64,000 bases of DNA, taken from contig RFOD01000003.1 in assembly GCA_009926865.1 (NCBI GenBank), positions 22,357-86,356 on the forward strand. Reading direction: 5' to 3'. The notes below the pieces were generated by a model. That model saw only the letters and a program-made list of their open reading frames with translations. It was not told where the DNA came from and searched no databases. The position numbers were made by a program, and so were the translations under genes. How positions within the stretch are numbered: the stretch's first letter is position 1; every line of letters begins with the position of its first letter. Positions 1 through 8,515 of this stretch are shown one piece after another. This DNA comes from Gammaproteobacteria bacterium. GTDB lineage: Bacteria > Pseudomonadota > Gammaproteobacteria > Steroidobacterales > Steroidobacteraceae.

Positions 1-449
1 AAGATCTACCAGACGGAGTCGATTTCACCAATCGAGTGATTTACTACGTCGGTCCAGTTGATCCCGTGCGCGATGAAGTGGTGGGTCCTGCCGGCCCGAC
101 CACGGCAACCCGCATGGATAAGTTCACGGACATGATGCTCGATAAGACGGGCCTGATTGCGATGATCGGCAAAGCCGAGCGCGGCCCTGCGGGGATCGAC
201 GCAATCCGTAAGCATAAAGCCGCTTATCTCATGGCCGTTGGCGGAGCCGCGTATCTCGTGTCGAAGGCCATTAAAGACTCACGTGTTGTCGCCTTCGAGG
301 ACCTTGGCATGGAGGCGATCTATGAATTCACAGTACAGGATATGCCCGTGACAGTGGCCGTTGACGCGCAGGGTACATCGGTCCATCAAAGTGGCCCGGC
401 AGAGTGGAGTCAAAAAATTTCGGCTAAGATTCCGCTACGTCAACGCTGA
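1..449 (+). CDS. fumA: Fumarate hydratase class I, C-terminal part (5' end outside window)
   Basis: This is the C-terminal beta domain of the oxygen-sensitive [4Fe-4S] fumarase, which interconverts fumarate and malate in the TCA cycle. The reading frame is open from base 3, so the gene begins outside the window; about 148 residues remain. Family hallmarks seen are YYVGPVDP, GPAGPTTATRMDKF, GLIAMIGKAERG and FEDLGMEAIYEF near the C-terminus. The iron-sulfur alpha domain lies upstream and cannot be examined. The stop overlaps the tail of the convergent folA by 10 bases. The match is to the single-chain FumA/FumB type; a separate beta-subunit gene cannot be excluded because the start is missing. 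Confidence 0.93.
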   Translation, partial: DLPDGVDFTNRVIYYVGPVDPVRDEVVGPAGPTTATRMDKFTDMMLDKTGLIAMIGKAERGPAGIDAIRKHKAAYLMAVGGAAYLVSKAIKDSRVVAFEDLGMEAIYEFTVQDMPVTVAVDAQGTSVHQSGPAEWSQKISAKIPLRQR

Positions 450-1003
450 CGCTGCAGACTCAAGAATCGAATCGGGTAAGCGTTATCCGCATCAGCAGGT
501 CGGTAAGCGCGCTCAGTTTGTTGCCACTCAGCGCGATCGAGCGGTGGAAAAAGCGTGTCACCCTCGATATCCGCTTCGACCTGGGTCAATAAAATACGGT
601 CTGCTTGGGGTAATGCTAAGGCGTAGATTTCTGCGCCGCCTATCACCATGATTTCGGATGCCGAACCGGCTGCCTCCATAACGGCTCGCCAGTCGCTCGC
701 TACCGTGAAGGCCGTGTCCTCACTGAGGCTGGATGACGTGGGTGACGTTACTTGCGCGGGCTGTCGTGTCAAAACAATATTGTGTCGACTGGGTAGTGCA
801 CGCCCGATGGACTCAAATGTTTTGCGACCCATCACCACAGGCTTACCCATCGTGTCTAATTTGAACTGACGCAGGTCGGCGGGTAATCGCCACGGCAACT
901 GCCCATCTCGACCAATCACGCGGTTAGCCGCCATTGCGACCACGAGCGTAATCGTCGGAGCGAGACTGCTCGAACCTTCAGCGCTACCTATCGCTCGGTC
1001 CAT
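440..1003 (-). CDS. folA: Dihydrofolate reductase
   Basis: FolA reduces dihydrofolate to tetrahydrofolate with NADPH in the cytoplasm. Seen: VVAMAANRVIGRDG at the N-terminus, LPWRLPADL with the catalytic acid, VVMGRKTFESIGRALP, and MVIGGAEIYALALP. The ATG at 1003 gives 187 residues, about 16 more than the E. coli start would; the open frame continues upstream to a GTG at 1126, but that reads into the preceding SET gene. It lies 47 bases after the SET gene and close to thyA, which makes the dihydrofolate that FolA recycles. The Shine-Dalgarno for the chosen start is weak, so the exact start is uncertain. Confidence 0.92.
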   Translation of the reverse strand: MDRAIGSAEGSSSLAPTITLVVAMAANRVIGRDGQLPWRLPADLRQFKLDTMGKPVVMGRKTFESIGRALPSRHNIVLTRQPAQVTSPTSSSLSEDTAFTVASDWRAVMEAAGSASEIMVIGGAEIYALALPQADRILLTQVEADIEGDTLFPPLDRAEWQQTERAYRPADADNAYPIRFLSLQRQR

Positions 1004-1050
1004 AGAAGGTGAAACCCCTATCGCACACACCGCCTGGTCGCTTACACCGC

Positions 1051-1620
1051 TTAGCGTGCGCGCTTTTTCTGCCCCACACGCGCCCGCGCCTTCGCCCGCG
1101 CCTTGGCGCGCTGCTCGCGCTCCCACTCAGCGCGAGTCGGCCAGAGCATGCTACCGCGACACTTACGCGTCCCGCAGCGGCAGGCATAGATTTCATCCAC
1201 GTTCTCAGGGTCTGACTTGTCACGACCAATCTCGTAGTCGTAACCCAGTTCCTCGCCGGCTTCTATCGTGCGAACAGCATCAATGAAAACACGATTATCT
1301 TCGATCGCAGACTCACAATTACCATCACAGGAGTGATTGATGAAGCGTGCATCATTCCCTTTCTGGTTCGCATCAATCACCGTACGTCGATTAACGACAA
1401 ACAAAAAAGTATGGTTATCGTTGGGGTCATGGTCGGCGTAGCGGGAATCCGCTTCACTGTGGGTGATCCGCTCACCTAAATATTCGATCACGCGGGTGCC
1501 CTTCGGAATGCGCTTGGCGGCAAATACGCCTTTGCCATGAATTTTGGAGTTTCGGACCCTAATCCAAGGGCTGGTACGCATTACGGGAATCGGCACGGGC
1601 TTTCTCCTGCTGGCAGGCAT
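1051..1620 (-). CDS. SET-domain protein-lysine methyltransferase
   Basis: A small SET protein, which by family should transfer methyl groups from SAM to lysine side chains. Seen in the 189-residue frame: SET fold from about residue 19, the pseudoknot motif RFINHSC (92-98), GEELGYDYE (122-130) with the catalytic Tyr region, a post-SET Cys cluster CRCG/C (147-154), and a strongly basic Arg/Lys/Ala tail (170-189) suited to nucleic-acid or acidic-surface contact. ATG 1620 has no ribosome site; a GTG at 1596 has AGGAG seven bases upstream and may be the real start. It sits between thyA and folA. The substrate is unknown; a lysine-rich H1-like protein encoded at 26.8 kb is one candidate. Confidence 0.88.
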   Translation of the reverse strand: MPASRRKPVPIPVMRTSPWIRVRNSKIHGKGVFAAKRIPKGTRVIEYLGERITHSEADSRYADHDPNDNHTFLFVVNRRTVIDANQKGNDARFINHSCDGNCESAIEDNRVFIDAVRTIEAGEELGYDYEIGRDKSDPENVDEIYACRCGTRKCRGSMLWPTRAEWEREQRAKARAKARARVGQKKRAR

Positions 1621-1632
1621 AACGCCCGCGGT

Positions 1633-2427
1633 TTAAATCGCCACCGGCGCACGAATCGCCGGGTGGCACTGATAATTTTGAATTTCAAAGTCGTCAAATT
1701 GATAGTCAAACACACTCGACGGTCGTCGTTTGAGGAGCAATGTCGGTAACGGTAAGGGACTACGCGTGAGCTGTAGATCTGCCTGCTCGAGATGGTTGAG
1801 ATAGAGGTGGCAGTCACCTCCCGTCCACACAAAATCCCCGACCTCTAGATCACACTGAGCAGCCAGCATATGCGTCAGCAAAGCGTAGGAAGCAATGTTG
1901 AACGGCACCCCTAAAAAGATATCAGCGCTGCGCTGATAGAGCTGACAAGACAAGCGACCCTCTGCCACATAAAACTGAAAAAATGCGTGACAGGGCATTA
2001 ACGCCATCTGATCCAATTCACCTACGTTCCAGGCACTGACGATGATACGTCGTGAATCCGGTTGTTCGCGCAGTTGGCGCATGACTTCCGAAATCTGATC
2101 AATGACTCGCCCATCGGGCGTCGGCCAAGAGCGCCATTGCTTGCCGTACACGGGTCCTAGGTTACCGTTCGCATCCGCCCATTCATCCCAAATACTAACC
2201 CCATGCTCACGTAGATACGCGATATTGGTCTCCCCACGCAGGAACCACAGCAATTCATGGATGATGGACTTCAGGTGAACTTTTTTGGTGGTGACCAAAG
2301 GAAATCCGGCCTGCAAATCAAATCGCATCTGATAGCCAAATACCGACAGCGTCCCTGTGCCCGTGCGATCTGTTTTTTGCACGCCGTGCTCGCGCACATG
2401 GCGCATAAAATCGAGATAAGCCTTCAT
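1633..2427 (-). CDS. thyA: Thymidylate synthase
   Basis: ThyA methylates dUMP to dTMP using methylene-tetrahydrofolate and yields dihydrofolate, which the nearby folA recycles. The chosen ATG gives 264 residues, exactly the E. coli length, beginning [11 protein letters not shown]. The active-site Cys is at 146 in MPCHAFFQF; the RTGTGT phosphate loop and the [10 protein letters not shown] dUMP-binding segment are also present. The open frame extends 25 codons upstream to 2502, but this overlaps lgt and has no family similarity. It is 10 bases downstream of lgt, the same lgt-thyA order as in E. coli. Confidence 0.97.
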   Translation of the reverse strand: MKAYLDFMRHVREHGVQKTDRTGTGTLSVFGYQMRFDLQAGFPLVTTKKVHLKSIIHELLWFLRGETNIAYLREHGVSIWDEWADANGNLGPVYGKQWRSWPTPDGRVIDQISEVMRQLREQPDSRRIIVSAWNVGELDQMALMPCHAFFQFYVAEGRLSCQLYQRSADIFLGVPFNIASYALLTHMLAAQCDLEVGDFVWTGGDCHLYLNHLEQADLQLTRSPLPLPTLLLKRRPSSVFDYQFDDFEIQNYQCHPAIRAPVAI

Positions 2428-2437
2428 AGGGGTTGCT

Positions 2438-3253
2438 TCATCCTGATCTCGTGTCGGTGTCGGTACCGGTGGACGAATGCACCGTGGGCCGACGATAGGC
2501 AAAGATCATCAGGGCGGCGCCGGCGAGCCACATCGGCAAGGTTAATAAATGACCCATGGTGAGCCAATCACCCCACAAATAACCAATGTGCGCATCCGGC
2601 AGGCGCCAGAACTCCACCAACAACCGACCGCTTGCGTACATCAACAAAAACAAGCCCGAGGCGGCGTAACGAGGTCGGGGACGGGCCGTGAACCACCAGA
2701 GCACAGCCGCTAACAATGCGCCCTCCAGCAATGCCTCATAGAGTTGGGTGGGATGGCGAGCGACTCCATCAACGATCATCGCCCAAGGCACCTCCCCCGG
2801 CCGACCCCACAGCTCGCCGTTGATAAAGTTACCAATACGTACGGCGAATATTCCGAGACCTGGCAAAGCTGCTGCGAAATCGAATACATCAAAGATATGA
2901 CGCTGACGACGATGGGCGAAAATACCGAGCGCGACTAATACGCCGATTAGCCCTCCGTGGAAGGACATCCCGCCCTCCCAAATCCGCAACAAGTAGAGTG
3001 GATCGGCTAACCAAAACTCCATGCCATAAAAAAGCGTGTAGCCGATGCGTCCACCGAGAATCACGCCCAACATCGCAAAGAAAAGAAAATCATCGACATC
3101 GAGCGCCGTCCAGCCCGACCCCGGCCGAGCGGCTCGACGCCTCGCCAACCACCACGCCGCGGCAAACGCGATCAAATAGGTAATGCCGTACCAGCGCACC
3201 TTAAGCGGTCCGATCTCCAGTGCAACGGGGTCAAAGCCGGGATACTGCAACAT
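2438..3253 (-). CDS. lgt: Prolipoprotein diacylglyceryl transferase
   Basis: Lgt is the inner-membrane enzyme that attaches diacylglycerol from phosphatidylglycerol to the lipobox Cys of prolipoproteins. The 271-residue protein has about seven hydrophobic segments and the family motifs [23 protein letters not shown] and [14 protein letters not shown], plus the periplasmic HPTQLYEA. Its product would process lipoproteins such as LptE encoded at 51.2 kb. It lies nine bases from rlmI upstream and 10 from thyA downstream, so the block is probably one operon. Confidence 0.96.
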   Translation of the reverse strand: MLQYPGFDPVALEIGPLKVRWYGITYLIAFAAAWWLARRRAARPGSGWTALDVDDFLFFAMLGVILGGRIGYTLFYGMEFWLADPLYLLRIWEGGMSFHGGLIGVLVALGIFAHRRQRHIFDVFDFAAALPGLGIFAVRIGNFINGELWGRPGEVPWAMIVDGVARHPTQLYEALLEGALLAAVLWWFTARPRPRYAASGLFLLMYASGRLLVEFWRLPDAHIGYLWGDWLTMGHLLTLPMWLAGAALMIFAYRRPTVHSSTGTDTDTRSG

Positions 3254-3262
3254 CCTTGAATT

Positions 3263-4525
3263 CTAGCCGTCTGCCGTGGTCACGCGACAGAAAATGGCTT
3301 TTAGATATCGCGTCTCGGGCAACGCAGGGTGCACGGGATGGTCGGGCCCCTGGCTCCCGAGGTGTAAGACCTGCAAGGTTTTTCCACTATGACGCGCCGC
3401 AGACTGTATGGTCGACAATAAGTCCGCTTCGCTCAAATGGTAGGAGCATGAGCAGCTGACCAAAAGACCCGTTCGGGTCATCAACCGCATGGCCGCCTGA
3501 TTGAGCTTACGGTAAGCAGCGCGCCCCTGAGGCAGATCTTTACGGCGCTTAATAAACGCGGGAGGATCGACCACCACCAGCTCATAGCGATCACCGCTCG
3601 CCTCGAGCTCCGCCATTCGAGCAAAGGCATCGCCCTTCAACCAGCGAGAGGAGACCGAGCGCTCAGACCACAGGGCCGAATTACGCGCAAAGTTAGCCTC
3701 AGCCATGGAGAGTGCAGCCGCCGACGCATCAATCGCCGTCACGGCAGAAGCCCCGCCTGCAGCCGCAGCCACCGACCAGCCACCGCCATAACAACAGACA
3801 TCCAGTACACGCGCGTCGGCAGGCATGAAGCGGGGCAAGAGCTCTCGGTTAAAGGCTTGATCGTAAAACCAGCCCGTTTTTTGCGCATGCTCCCAAGGGA
3901 TTTCAAAACACAAAGATTGCCCTGCTGCGGTGGTCTCCATCGCCTGCAGCATCGTCGGCCACGCCCCAAACGCGAGCGTCTGCTCGCGCGCTAAGCCCTC
4001 TAAGTTGCGCGCTGAGGAGTCGTTCTTCCACACCATCCAATCCAGCGGCAAGACCTCAGTGATCGCCTCCTCAATGATCCCCTGCAGTTGTTGCATGCCA
4101 AACGTCGCAATCTGCCCTACGACCCCTGAGCCGTAGCGATCCAAAATTAAGCCCGGCAAGCCATCGCTCTCCCCGAACACCCAACGGTAATACGGAAGAC
4201 GATGCTGTGATTCTCGCAGCGAAAATGCGCTCCGCAGGCGCGCTGCCATCCAGGATCGATCAATGATTGCACTGGCATCATGACTCAAAATCCGAGCGGC
4301 AATTAGCGTTCGAGGATTGTAATACGCCACACCGAGCGGCTGACCTCGATCATCCATGACCGTGACCAAAGAATCCGTCTCGCTCAACGATGAGCGCGCG
4401 AGGTCGACTTCGTTACTGAATATCCAAAGATGCCCGGCGCGCACTCGACGTTCTTCGCCGCGACGCAAACGCAGTAGGGGTCGATCCGGAACTCGGTGAG
4501 ACAAGTCAGCATCCGCCAGCGACAA
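3263..4525 (-). CDS. rlmI: RlmI-type rRNA (cytosine-C5) methyltransferase
   Basis: A class I SAM methyltransferase of the RlmI family, which methylates C1962 of 23S rRNA. Seen: an N-terminal PUA-like region with GHLWIFSNEVD, the SAM motif VLDVCCYGGGWSVAAA near residue 240, the acidic VTAIDAS, and the catalytic region VVVDPPAF followed by SCSCSYH. The 420-residue frame opens with TTG and lacks an obvious ribosome site, so the first few residues are uncertain; the family is usually near 396. Downstream lgt starts after nine bases. Confidence 0.9.
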   Translation of the reverse strand: MSLADADLSHRVPDRPLLRLRRGEERRVRAGHLWIFSNEVDLARSSLSETDSLVTVMDDRGQPLGVAYYNPRTLIAARILSHDASAIIDRSWMAARLRSAFSLRESQHRLPYYRWVFGESDGLPGLILDRYGSGVVGQIATFGMQQLQGIIEEAITEVLPLDWMVWKNDSSARNLEGLAREQTLAFGAWPTMLQAMETTAAGQSLCFEIPWEHAQKTGWFYDQAFNRELLPRFMPADARVLDVCCYGGGWSVAAAAGGASAVTAIDASAAALSMAEANFARNSALWSERSVSSRWLKGDAFARMAELEASGDRYELVVVDPPAFIKRRKDLPQGRAAYRKLNQAAMRLMTRTGLLVSCSCSYHLSEADLLSTIQSAARHSGKTLQVLHLGSQGPDHPVHPALPETRYLKAIFCRVTTADG

Positions 4526-4539
4526 CAGGCGGCGGAAGT

Positions 4540-4776
4540 TTAACGGATCGCTGCGCCTCGCAACGCCCGATTGCGGCGCGCACTCATCTCATCGTGCAAG
4601 GCTTTCATCGCGTCGGATCCGGTGGTCGCGAACAGAAATGGCAGCAAGCCGTGCAGCACGCAGGCGAGGCCCGCAAAGATCATGCGTAACCCAAACCCGG
4701 TTGCTTGCGCCATGTGACCGAAGTACGTCTCACCCACGGAGGCCGGATGTTCAGTAAAGGCGCGCAAGATGTTCAT
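4540..4776 (-). CDS. DUF6356 family small membrane-associated protein
   Basis: A 78-residue protein of unknown function. It begins with the conserved pattern HPASVGETYFGHM, followed by a hydrophobic segment from GLRMIFAGLACVLHGLLPFLF (about residues 28-48), so it is probably a single-span inner-membrane protein, and ends in a basic tail. AAGG lies eight bases before the ATG. It is divergent from an lrp-type regulator and may be controlled by it through the palindromes in the shared promoter region (inference). It ends 14 bases before the rlmI start. Confidence 0.75.
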   Translation of the reverse strand: MNILRAFTEHPASVGETYFGHMAQATGFGLRMIFAGLACVLHGLLPFLFATTGSDAMKALHDEMSARRNRALRGAAIR

Positions 4777-4841
4777 CGCTCAACCTTACTCTTGCTAGCC
4801 ATGAACAGGGTTGCTTTATTCCCGCTGAAATCCATGGAAAT

Positions 4842-4887
4842 TGTAACTTTGTTTCAATTTTTTACCAAATAATGTAATTTTGTTTCA
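4842..4887. promoter_or_regulatory. Two 15-bp operator-like palindromes before the Lrp-type gene
   Basis: Two near-identical 15-mers, TGTAACTTTGTTTCA (4842-4856) and TGTAATTTTGTTTCA (4873-4887), lie 31 bases apart in an AT-rich divergent promoter region. Each is an imperfect palindrome of form TGWAAC-N3-GTTTCA. The second runs into the start codon of the regulator. Size, symmetry and helical phasing fit binding sites of an Lrp/AsnC protein and autoregulation; this is inferred, not shown. Confidence 0.6.
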
Positions 4888-5354
4888 TGGATAAGTGGGA
4901 TAAAAAGATTCTCAGTGTGTTGCAAAAGGATGCGAGCCTGACCGCTCAAGAGGTGGCCGATCGCGTTGGCCTATCCAAAGCGCCCTGTTGGCGCCGTATC
5001 CAGCGTTTGCATGAAAGCGGGGTAATTCGTCAAACCGTCGCCTTGCTCGATGCCCGGAGACTGAACGTCGGCACCACGGTGTTTGTCACCATCAAAGCAG
5101 CGAGCCACAGCGCTGGCTGGTTTGAGCGATTTGTCAAAGTCGTACGCGACTTACCGGAAGTCACGGAACTGCACCGTATGAGTGGCGATGTCGATTATCT
5201 ATTGCGAGTCGTGGTACCGGACATTGAAGGGTATGACCGGGTCTACAAAAAACTGATTGCCTCGCTCGAGATGCTTGATGTCAGCGCTAGCTTTTCTTTG
5301 GAGACCATCAAGGCAACGACGGCGCTACCCCTCGATTACAGCTCACCAGACTGA
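4887..5354 (+). CDS. Lrp/AsnC family transcriptional regulator
   Basis: A 155-residue feast/famine regulator. The N-terminal helix-turn-helix is visible in LTAQEVADRVGLSKAPCWRRIQRL (residues about 18-41), followed by the RAM ligand-binding/oligomerisation domain ending ..YKKLIASLEMLDVSASFSLETIKATTALP, typical of Lrp proteins. The effector is probably an amino acid. The gene is divergent from the DUF6356 gene and overlaps one of two palindromic repeats at its start codon. Its stop immediately abuts the stop of the convergent HIT gene. Confidence 0.93.
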   Translation: MDKWDKKILSVLQKDASLTAQEVADRVGLSKAPCWRRIQRLHESGVIRQTVALLDARRLNVGTTVFVTIKAASHSAGWFERFVKVVRDLPEVTELHRMSGDVDYLLRVVVPDIEGYDRVYKKLIASLEMLDVSASFSLETIKATTALPLDYSSPD

Positions 5355-5840
5355 TTAAGCCGTATCACCCAAAGCCGCGAGGAGACGCGCTCTCAGCGGA
5401 GCTAATGCGTGCTCATTAAAGCGCGGTGCCGAGGGCCAATCGTAAGCCCAGGGCTGAGCTGTTGCGAGCTCCGGCACTTCATCGGCATATCGGGGTATTA
5501 GATGCGCGTGCAGAGCGGGCTCGACGTTGCCGAACATCGCATAGTTGATTCGTAATGCACCGGTGGCTCGCCACAACGCATCGCCGAGCCGAGTCAGATC
5601 GAGGAGAAACTGCGCGCGCATTGCCGAATGACCCTCAATCATGTCTGGGAAATCATTGAGATGCGGGACAACTGGGTCCGGTAGCAATAAAGAATACCCC
5701 CGCAAAAACTGCGACTCACCAAATACAGCCCATCCAGATGACAGACGAGCGATCAGCGTGGGATCCTCCCCCCGGCGCAACGCCGCCACGCGTCGATGTA
5801 TCGCCGTATCGTCGCTGGACTTATCAGATGTATTCGCCAT
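5355..5840 (-). CDS. HIT family protein
   Basis: A 161-residue histidine-triad protein, a nucleotide hydrolase or transferase superfamily. The catalytic triad motif is HAHLIPRY (about residues 111-118), with the upstream FLRGYSLLLPDPVVPHLNDF typical of the HIT core. It is longer than the Hint-type protein encoded at 49.3 kb and has a different terminal motif, so it is a distinct branch with unknown substrate. It follows the HAD gene by 12 bases and could be the last gene of that operon. Confidence 0.85.
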   Translation of the reverse strand: MANTSDKSSDDTAIHRRVAALRRGEDPTLIARLSSGWAVFGESQFLRGYSLLLPDPVVPHLNDFPDMIEGHSAMRAQFLLDLTRLGDALWRATGALRINYAMFGNVEPALHAHLIPRYADEVPELATAQPWAYDWPSAPRFNEHALAPLRARLLAALGDTA

Positions 5841-5852
5841 TCACATCGACCT

Positions 5853-6482
5853 TCAGTTGAATAAACCGAGCCCAGTCAGCGCCTCACGAGTCGCATGCTC
5901 GCTCTCATGCACAATTCCCTGCCAACCGCGCGCACCGGCCGCCGCGATGTTCTGCGGTAAATCATCGATAAAAACGGTCTCCTGGGGAATCAAGCGGCAA
6001 CGCACTTCGGCAATGTCATAGATCCCTGCATCGGGCTTCATGACCCCAGCCTCGAATGAGGTAATGACGTCGTCCGCGCGCTCATGCAGCGCCCATCGTT
6101 GTCGCAGCGCCCCCCAATGTAGATCGCCAATGTTTGAGAGCAAAAAGACCCGATGAGACAATCGTAACTGATCAATGAGCTGCAGCATGCCCTCTTGGGG
6201 CTCAAACATATCCATCCAGGCTAACGCTAAGGCCTCGCGTGCGATCGGCTGAGGGGCAAGACGCTGTAGCTCACTTAAAAGCCCCTCGCCGTCTAAGCGA
6301 CCACTTTCATGCTCCGTGAGGGCAATTCTGGAGGTCACGTCGTGCAGGCTCTCGACGTCTGCACCACTCGCTCGCAAGGTCTCAAGTAACCGTTGTGGTG
6401 CGAGATGAACCAGCACCCAGCCGATATCAAACACGATCGTATTGATAGAGCAAGTTGCCGCTTTTGACCGCTGCCCGCTCAT
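5853..6482 (-). CDS. HAD superfamily hydrolase
   Basis: A 209-residue haloacid-dehalogenase-like phosphatase. Motif I appears as VFDIGWVLV (the nucleophile Asp is there, but the usual DxDGT/DxGGV second position is D-I-G), motif II as FLLSNIGD, a Lys in AGVMKPDAGIYD, and motif IV as VFIDDLPQNI. The ATG at 6482 overlaps the comB stop in an ATGA arrangement, so translation is probably coupled. Its physiological phosphoester is not known; a role next to a phosphosulfolactate phosphatase homologue suggests small-molecule phosphate removal. Confidence 0.88.
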   Translation of the reverse strand: MSGQRSKAATCSINTIVFDIGWVLVHLAPQRLLETLRASGADVESLHDVTSRIALTEHESGRLDGEGLLSELQRLAPQPIAREALALAWMDMFEPQEGMLQLIDQLRLSHRVFLLSNIGDLHWGALRQRWALHERADDVITSFEAGVMKPDAGIYDIAEVRCRLIPQETVFIDDLPQNIAAAGARGWQGIVHESEHATREALTGLGLFN

Positions 6483-7291
6483 AGCGATGTGCCCCGTGAT
6501 GTGCCCCGTGGCGCACCGAGCGATGGGCTCGGGGATCGCACTGGCCACGGCGTTAGCATCCAAAGTGACTCGGCTTGGCTGAGAGCCGACTGCTCAGCGG
6601 CAGGCACAGGTTGCATCAGAATGGCAAATGGCACTGAATCGACAGCGGTACACAGATCAAAGTCCGACTCTGGCGCCCAATCGGCTTGTGGATCAAAGAA
6701 TTTATCCGCAGCGGGCGCCGATCGTAGCTGCGCTCGCGCTTCATGGGTGGCACAAAGACCCGCTGTAACCGCGCCCTTACTCAGCGCTCTCACGAATTGA
6801 TCACGACACAGGTCATCTTCCGCACAACGCTCGCGAGCCTCATGGCCCATCGCCACAATCGTGACCTCTGATGGCGCCAAATCGTCTATTGCTGCGACGG
6901 TTGCCGACAGATTGACGAGCGCACCGGTGAATACTCGATCTGCACGGCGCGCTGCAGCGGTTAAGCCTTGGGTACCGGCATGCGTGGTATGAATCAAAGT
7001 TCGGCCTTGCAGCGGTTGCGCCAAAACCTCGGTCGGTGAGTTACCGCAATCAAACCCCGGTAACGGGCGTGCATATCGCTCGCCGACCAAGAGCGCATCT
7101 GGCCACTGCGCCTTGAGCGCGCGTGCGGTGTCGATCGTCGATACCGGTATCACTCGCGTCGCGCCGGCCGCCAGAGCGTGCGCGATCAAAGAGCAGGCGC
7201 GAAACACATCGATCACCACCACGGTACCCCGAGCTGCTTCGGCACCGCTTGTGAAATCGGCTACATGGATCTGCGTGGCGATCACTCTCAA
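6479..7291 (-). CDS. ComB-like 2-phosphosulfolactate phosphatase family protein
   Basis: A 270-residue ComB homologue. In methanogens ComB dephosphorylates phosphosulfolactate in coenzyme M synthesis; bacterial copies are mostly unassigned. Seen: VVVIDVFRAC near residue 25 (acidic active-site strand), GERYARPLPGFDCGNSP, the HTTHAGTQGL stretch and a CAEDDLC segment, all matching the family order. Both flanks are ATGA overlaps, with the PLP decarboxylase upstream and the HAD hydrolase downstream. No comA or comC is in the window, so coenzyme M synthesis is not supported. The Pro/Ser-rich tail after residue 245 is unlike the family core. Confidence 0.85.
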   Translation of the reverse strand: MRVIATQIHVADFTSGAEAARGTVVVIDVFRACSLIAHALAAGATRVIPVSTIDTARALKAQWPDALLVGERYARPLPGFDCGNSPTEVLAQPLQGRTLIHTTHAGTQGLTAAARRADRVFTGALVNLSATVAAIDDLAPSEVTIVAMGHEARERCAEDDLCRDQFVRALSKGAVTAGLCATHEARAQLRSAPAADKFFDPQADWAPESDFDLCTAVDSVPFAILMQPVPAAEQSALSQAESLWMLTPWPVRSPSPSLGAPRGTSRGTSL

Positions 7292-8484
7292 TACTCGATG
7301 GGCAGGACTCGTCCTCTATCCCCTGGGAATTGGTTGACCGAGACCACCTTAGCTTTCGGGAAAAAATTAAACTCCGAAGCACTCGCCCAGGTGTACGCGC
7401 CCATCGCCCGACCAATGATGAGATCCCCCGTATCCAGATGCGGTAGTAACAAGTTCTCGGCAATCACATCGATACTGTCACAGGTGGGTCCTGCTAAAAC
7501 TGCAGGCTCCAAAGGTTTACCTCTGCGCAAAGACTCGAGTGGATATCGAGCGTGATCAAACAATTGGCCACTGAAGGATCCATAGAGACCATCATCGAGG
7601 TAATACCACCAGTGCCCCTCTCGCTGCGCGCGCCCCATCACGCTGGCCACACCGATTGCACTTGGGCCCGCGATGAAACGCCCAGGCTCTGCGATCACTC
7701 GGACCCGCTTGGGTAAGCGTGCCAACGCCTTGCGTAACGGATCACAAAAATAGCCAATCGAGGTGGCTCGCTGCCGATAGTCGATGGGGAAGCCACCACC
7801 GATATCGAGGGTATCGAGTGGCCCCAGACGTTCACGTCGAGCCGCCGCCAACAAGGCCGTACACACTTCGATCGCCTCGACATGCTTACCAGGATCAGGT
7901 GCCTGCGAGCCCACATGGAACGATAAACCTTTGACACACAAGCCAAGGTCGCGTGCCCGCCGCGCCAAAGGCAGCAGCGCCTCGGGGTCACAACCGAACT
8001 TACGTGACAAGTCCGACACCGCGCCCGGCGCTCGGAAAGACACCCGCAACAAGACTTGAGCTTGTTTGGCGTAGGGAACGAACTTGACGAGCTCATCTGG
8101 ATTATCAGCCACAAAAATGCGTACATCTCGCGCCAGGGCTGCGCGGATATCTTGATCGCGCTTTATCGGATGAGTGTGTATGCAGCGATCGCCATCGACA
8201 CCGAGCTTAGCGGCTAACTCCACCTCACCGGTTGTCGCGAGATCCAAAAACCCGCCCTCCTCGAGCACAGTTTGCACAACCGCCGGATGCGGCAACGGTT
8301 TCAGCGCATAATAAAGATCGACCTCCGGAAGAGCCGCACGCAGCGCTCGGTACTGCGTCCGAACACGCTCGCAGTCCACAATCAGCAATGGCGATCCAAA
8401 GGCTTTGACCAGCCTACGAATCTCTCGCGACACAAATGGATCAATGAAATCCGAGCGTAAAGCACGGGCAGAGCGAGAAGTCAT
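7288..8484 (-). CDS. Type III PLP-dependent decarboxylase (ornithine/lysine/DAP type)
   Basis: A 398-residue alanine-racemase-fold decarboxylase. The PLP lysine is in YYALKPLPHP (near residue 50), the glycine-rich phosphate loop is DIGGGFPIDY, EPGRFIAGP binds PLP phosphate, and the active-site Cys is in GPTCDSIDVI, a form favoured by ornithine/lysine decarboxylases over diaminopimelate decarboxylase. SFHVGSQ is also present. I infer ornithine decarboxylase activity giving putrescine; a related substrate is possible. The open frame extends 86 codons further upstream across tsaC, without family similarity. Stop and comB start overlap as ATGA. Confidence 0.88.
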   Translation of the reverse strand: MTSRSARALRSDFIDPFVSREIRRLVKAFGSPLLIVDCERVRTQYRALRAALPEVDLYYALKPLPHPAVVQTVLEEGGFLDLATTGEVELAAKLGVDGDRCIHTHPIKRDQDIRAALARDVRIFVADNPDELVKFVPYAKQAQVLLRVSFRAPGAVSDLSRKFGCDPEALLPLARRARDLGLCVKGLSFHVGSQAPDPGKHVEAIEVCTALLAAARRERLGPLDTLDIGGGFPIDYRQRATSIGYFCDPLRKALARLPKRVRVIAEPGRFIAGPSAIGVASVMGRAQREGHWWYYLDDGLYGSFSGQLFDHARYPLESLRRGKPLEPAVLAGPTCDSIDVIAENLLLPHLDTGDLIIGRAMGAYTWASASEFNFFPKAKVVSVNQFPGDRGRVLPIEY

Positions 8485-8515
8485 AATGACGAGGCGTCTC
8501 CGGGAAAGTGACGAA

